Positions 60,614 to 64,000 of a stretch of 64,000 nt of DNA are shown here, in pieces; positions within the stretch are counted from its first letter, which is position 1; every line of letters begins with the position of its first letter. The DNA comes from Rugalucina vietnamica (taxonomy: Eukaryota; Mollusca; Bivalvia; Lucinida; Lucinidae): contig OZ024880.1 of assembly GCA_964017185.1 (NCBI GenBank), positions 43,289,071-43,353,070 of the forward strand, given 5' to 3'. Under the pieces are notes generated by a model. That model searched no databases and was not told the origin of the DNA. It was given only the letters and a program-made list of their open reading frames with translations. Position numbers and translations under genes: made by a program.

Positions 60614-60674
60614 TGTAACACATAAGAATCAAAGAAAACACACACAACATCAGTAGTGTATCGTTTCCGGGACA

Positions 60675-60682
60675 CTTAAATA
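60675..60682 (-). promoter_or_regulatory. TATA-like box of the LRP-like gene
   Basis: TATTTAAG on the minus strand, 62-69 bp before the ATG, in a spot that would put a start site near 60645. Position only; no other core-promoter element was identified. Confidence 0.4.
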
Positions 60683-60766
60683 GGTTACCGTCCTCTTAAT
60701 AAACATGTTCAAAGTTCTTCCTACTTACCGATAATTTGGGCAGGGAAATCTATATTGACTTACAAA

Positions 60767-60768
<2 letters not shown>

Positions 60769-60810
<42 letters not shown>

Positions 60811-60811
60811 C
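60769..60811 (+). repeat. (CTAT)n microsatellite upstream of the LRP-like gene
   Basis: About 10 CTAT units, about 90 bp beyond the TATA-like box. Confidence 0.95.
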
Positions 60812-60849
60812 GTGTGATAATGATCCCTGGAGACCACCACATAATGAAG

Positions 60850-61109
60850 AGTTTTCCTATGAAATATACAGTGTTCTTTCTGCTGTAAAAATTCAAAAAT
60901 TTCAACCGAAAAATTTCGATATTTTTCAAATTCTTGCTCCAAACATTGATTGTGGGTAAACGTAAGAACCACCTCGTTCTAGCGAGTAACCACAATATAT
61001 GTTTTGGATCAAAAATTAGAAAAATAGGTAAACCCCTCTAAACCCCAGTTCTCCTTTATGAAAGTGGGGTTAAGGGGGTATTTATTTCACGGACATGTTT
61101 TCCTGATTA
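60850..61109 (+). mobile_element. Palindromic MITE, family GTGGGTACTCG, copy 13 (diverged)
   Basis: ATTGTGGGTAAACGTAAGAA, TAACCACAATATATG, AAACCCCTCTAAACCCCAG and GGACATGTTTTCCTGAT keep the family order. Confidence 0.7.
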
Positions 61110-61499
61110 TGAAGTCCTCTGCTAGTCGAGAATCACCTACAAGCTATGTAGAGCATTGTGTCTCCATAACATTGCTGCTAACCACTGATTTGATCTCTGT
61201 GTGAAAACATAAAGCCGGAAACAGTTTGCCTTATATAGGTATTACAGGTGATATAGCTAAATCGAGAGATAATTGCTTAATCAGAGCATATTCTCAGCCT
61301 GTTTCAGCACGTTTTTGGATTGTGAGTACAGCTCACTTCTATTTGCACGTGGAACATGGGTTCTTTTACACAATGACAATACTTGCATACAAGACCAACA
61401 GCTATCGCCTGAATTACCTTTTATTTCTTGGTCAAGTGTATTAATGGGGACCCTTCTCTGTCTTTCACATCATGCATTTAGTCCTTTTAAATACCCGTC

Positions 61500-61960
61500 G
61501 ATAGGTCGACAAGTCGACAAGTTATATAGATGTGGAGGATTCTCTGTGGTCGTATGCGATGCAACTTCCGGTATATGATCATTATACAATCATGTCTACC
61601 ACACTGACTCCTTTTCCAATCATAATAAATTTAAGCCCTTGTATTTCTGCTTGGCATGCACCTACACTTCCATTTATACAACAAGTACTGATTTATCGAC
61701 TTGTCGACCTACTGCTGTGGACAATGATGACCATTAATTAGGATCCTTCTCCCAAGCCCAAATATAGGTATTTTGAAGTGTAGGTGTATGTACACCGGAA
61801 ACAGAAAGACTTATGTTTTTCGGGTGAAGCTTATAAATGCACGTCGACAGGAAGACAGGTTGACAAGTCGACAGGTCGACAAATTTATGCGAAGCTGATC
61901 TGGGTCTTTGTTTTCGCATACACAAAAACGGTTAGTTTTCTCATGATGCGGCTTATCTAT
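61500..61960. repeat. GTCGACAAGTCGAC clusters and a MITE remnant
   Basis: AGGTCGACAAGTCGACAAGT at 61505, CGACTTGTCGACCTACTG at 61696 and ACAAGTCGACAGGTCGACAA at 61863 are related, partly inverted. 61889-61954 is the right end of a GAGCCGCCTC-family MITE. Confidence 0.5.
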
Positions 61961-62330
61961 CGATATGGCGACCATCTTGGTGATCTGAATAATAAATACA
62001 AACTTTCGACACACCACTCCCTTTCCCACATGAGACTCGCCATAATTCGGTTTTGACTGGCCCAACAGTTTCAGAGGAACTTTGGAAATGGTGTTCGACA
62101 GATGCATGCAGTCGACCGACACCGGACAGGCACCGCGTAATTTCTTTATTGTACGCCCAGAACCAGGAGGCTATGCTTGTTATTGCTGTTTGAACTGTAA
62201 TAATCCAGACAAACTCCATAAATTGACTACAAAACATGAAACTTGCCATGGAACAAAGTTTGCACATATGAAGATCTTGGGATAATCTTGGGCTATTAAG
62301 GGCAAGGTCAACTTTGACCACATTTGCATT
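61955..62330 (+). repeat. Fragment of the tandem-core element unit in the shared promoter region
   Basis: ATGGCGACCATCTTGGTGAT, CAGTTTCAGAGGAACTTTGG and CAAGGTCAACTTTGACC are degenerate matches to the 458-bp unit. The 170-codon minus-strand frame here is a by-product. Confidence 0.55.
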
Positions 62331-62533
62331 TGAACGAGGAAACTTGCAGAAAAGGGTAACGTTTGCAGAAAAAAGGGTAACGTGAACAGTTGATTGAAGT
62401 TTGATATCGTACATGTATTTAGCACAAAACTGACATCTTACAATCATATAAACACACTTTGCCATACAGGTTCATTATGTAACTCACTCCACACGCTGAT
62501 CGTGCAGCTCGTGAATATCGATGTCATGTGAGG

Positions 62534-62540
62534 TATAAAA
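62534..62540 (+). promoter_or_regulatory. TATA box of the divergent plus-strand gene
   Basis: GGTATAAAACC, a good TATA box, lies 78 bp before the ATG of the plus-strand signal-peptide exon. It lies about 1.85 kb from the TATA-like box of the minus-strand gene, giving a head-to-head arrangement. Confidence 0.6.
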
Positions 62541-62617
62541 CCAGATGCCGCGAAAGCATGTCATTACAAAGAATTTGGTGGCATATCTTTGCGGTTGGAC
62601 GTTTGATAAAAGAAAAT

Positions 62618-62693
62618 ATGTTGTTCTACATCGTTCTGTCTGTGGTTGCGAGGCTAGCAGTTGGTGGTGGTGGAATAACAGACCTTGTTTTCA
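62618..62693 (+). CDS. First exon of a divergent gene: signal peptide (partial gene)
   Basis: ATG at 62618 reads MLFYIVLSVVARLAVGGGG and ITDLVF, then a strong donor A|GTAAGTG in phase 1. Residues 2-14 form a hydrophobic signal-peptide core. No second exon was recognised before the window ends. Its place head-to-head with the LRP-like gene suggests a paralogue, but that is inference from position only. Confidence 0.65.
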
Positions 62694-62749
62694 GTAAGTG
62701 TTAAAGCGTTTTTATTTATCTGTACAAAGTGTAATTTGTGTCAGTTTGC

Positions 62750-63030
62750 ACCAGGAAAACATGTCGGTGCAATATATACCACCTTGAACCCCACTTTTAT
62801 ATAGCAAAACTGGGGTATGCAGGGGTATACCTATTTTTTTTTTATTTTTGCTCCAAAACATAGATTGTGGGTACTCGTTAGAACCGCCTCGCCGAGGCGG
62901 TTCTAACGTGTACCCACAATGTATGTTTTGAGCAAAAATAAGAAAAATATCAATTTTTCTTCTGAAATTTTCAGTTTTTTCAGGTGAAAAAAAAAATCTC
63001 TGTATATTGCATGGGTGTGTTTTCGTAATG
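62750..63030 (+). mobile_element. Palindromic MITE, family GTGGGTACTCG, copy 14
   Basis: CACCAGGAAAACATGTCGGT to GGGTGTGTTTTCGTAATG with a perfect CGCCTCGCCGAGGCG centre. It begins 57 bp after the plus-strand first exon's donor. Confidence 0.87.
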
Positions 63031-63665
63031 GGGCATTTTCTCCTGGTATTGTGACATGATAGTTATTCTGTTGTTAATTTTGCTTGACGTCTCAGTCAAT
63101 AGCCATGGTTGTTAGTTTTGACTCCATTTTATGGAACTTCTAAACAATACTGGATTGACATACGACATGTGCTTGAAAATATAACCTCCAAAAGTAAACA
63201 ATTTATATTGTAAGCATGGTTAAAGTAAACTGCATTTTTCCAGAGCAGGCTCAGGCAGTAATCAGATGGTGATCGCTCAGTCAGTAATACATGTAAGATT
63301 TGCCGTGCCTTCAGGCACAGTCATCTTACCGGCCCCATAACTACCCAAAGGATGGTCGGATGGGAATATGGGCCCCCAGTCCATTGGCCACAAATAGATG
63401 GGCTGCATGTGCCTCCAGGAAAAGCTTCTAATGTACTGACCGACTATCTGATTACTGGTGAACCGCTCATGTCTGAGCCCGCCAAGGAAATGTGGTTTAA
63501 GTCGAACCATCCATACATATAAGCCTTATTGGCTTAGTTGGGTGGTTATATTTATGAAGCACATAGTGTCATGAGTCTCCATAAAATGGGAGACAACGTC
63601 CTGACATGACCATTGCTGTGGACTGGGACGTAAAACATCAATACAAACACACTCCTGAACTACCC
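63031..63665. other. First intron of the plus-strand gene: SINE relics
   Basis: TGCCTTCAGGCACAGTCATC hairpin-like block and, at 63590-63650, CGTCCTGACATGACCATTGC with GGGACGTAAAACATCAATAC, a SINE 3' end related to that at 1.6 kb. No second exon recognised. Confidence 0.4.
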
Positions 63666-63667
63666 CT

Positions 63668-63905
63668 GGCCCCAAGGTTATAAAACTTTTTCCATGCTCA
63701 ACTCAGCTGAGCTTGAAATTTCATTTCCTCATAAATACTAAAATAGCCCTAATATATTGAAATTGAAGGTTTAGAACTCCAAAGCCTGTAATTTATCCTG
63801 CTGATAAATGTTAAAATGCCAACAATTGTTGGCATTTTAACATATATAAGCAGGATAAATTTTAGTCTGAGCTGAGCATGAAAATTTTTTATAACCTCGA
63901 GGCCT
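63668..63905. mobile_element. MITE, CTCAGCTGAG family, copy 4
   Basis: CCCCAAGGTTATAAAACTTT with CTCAACTCAGCTGAGCTTGA at left; GTCTGAGCTGAGCATGAAAA and TATAACCTCGAGG at right; inner ATGCCAACAATTGTTGGCAT is a perfect palindrome. Nothing recognised from here to the window end. Confidence 0.82.
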
Positions 63906-64000
63906 GGTCGCGGGCTCAAAGTAGTTATTGACACATGTGGATACGTGCAGTTTATAGGGAGGCGTGTGGTCATACGTCGTCTGACCTTACGCAATGTTCA

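Noticed and set aside
61953-62465. 170-codon minus-strand frame
   Set aside because: Covers a tandem-core element fragment; no recognisable protein motif or splice signals.

Overview
The window is nuclear DNA from an animal, most likely a bivalve mollusc. It is AT-rich, has many short introns with GT-AG splice sites, carries tRNA-derived SINEs, and is crowded with palindromic MITE-like elements and tandem-core elements of the type common in bivalves. The species cannot be told from the sequence. No bacterial gene organisation is present.

The window is dominated by one large spliced locus on the minus strand. I rebuilt 25 exons from about 60.61 kb down to 11.15 kb. Their splice phases all agree, and they join into one 1193-residue reading frame. 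It starts with a short hydrophobic leader. Three LRP-type six-bladed YWTD propellers follow, each closed by an EGF-like exon, and then a cysteine-containing glycine-rich domain. The three propeller-EGF units are built from matching seven-exon modules. Further down the same strand (4.22 kb to the left edge), six more in-phase exons encode a complete seven-helix class C GPCR core of GABA-B type and the start of its cytoplasmic tail. No Venus-flytrap exons lie between the two blocks. The simplest reading is therefore a single receptor with an LRP/EGF/Gly-rich ectodomain on a GABA-B-like 7TM core. The joining exon was not found, and the last glycine-rich exon reads into a stop codon, so two adjacent genes remain possible.

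At the right end, on the plus strand, a TATA box and a signal-peptide first exon (62.62-62.69 kb) open a divergently transcribed gene that leaves the window.

The introns hold nearly everything else: three true-looking tRNA genes (His, and an inverted pair of Asn), several SINEs, at least four families of hairpin MITEs, two 3.5-4 kb foldback elements, tandem-core elements (15.1-18.6 and 41.6-43.1 kb), a roughly 11.3 kb region bounded by degenerate inverted repeats (41.2-52.5 kb), a GC-rich foldback (50.2-51.3 kb), a mariner-like MITE, a truncated LINE and many microsatellites. Three exons of the receptor gene have decayed extra copies beside them, so local exon duplication has been frequent here.
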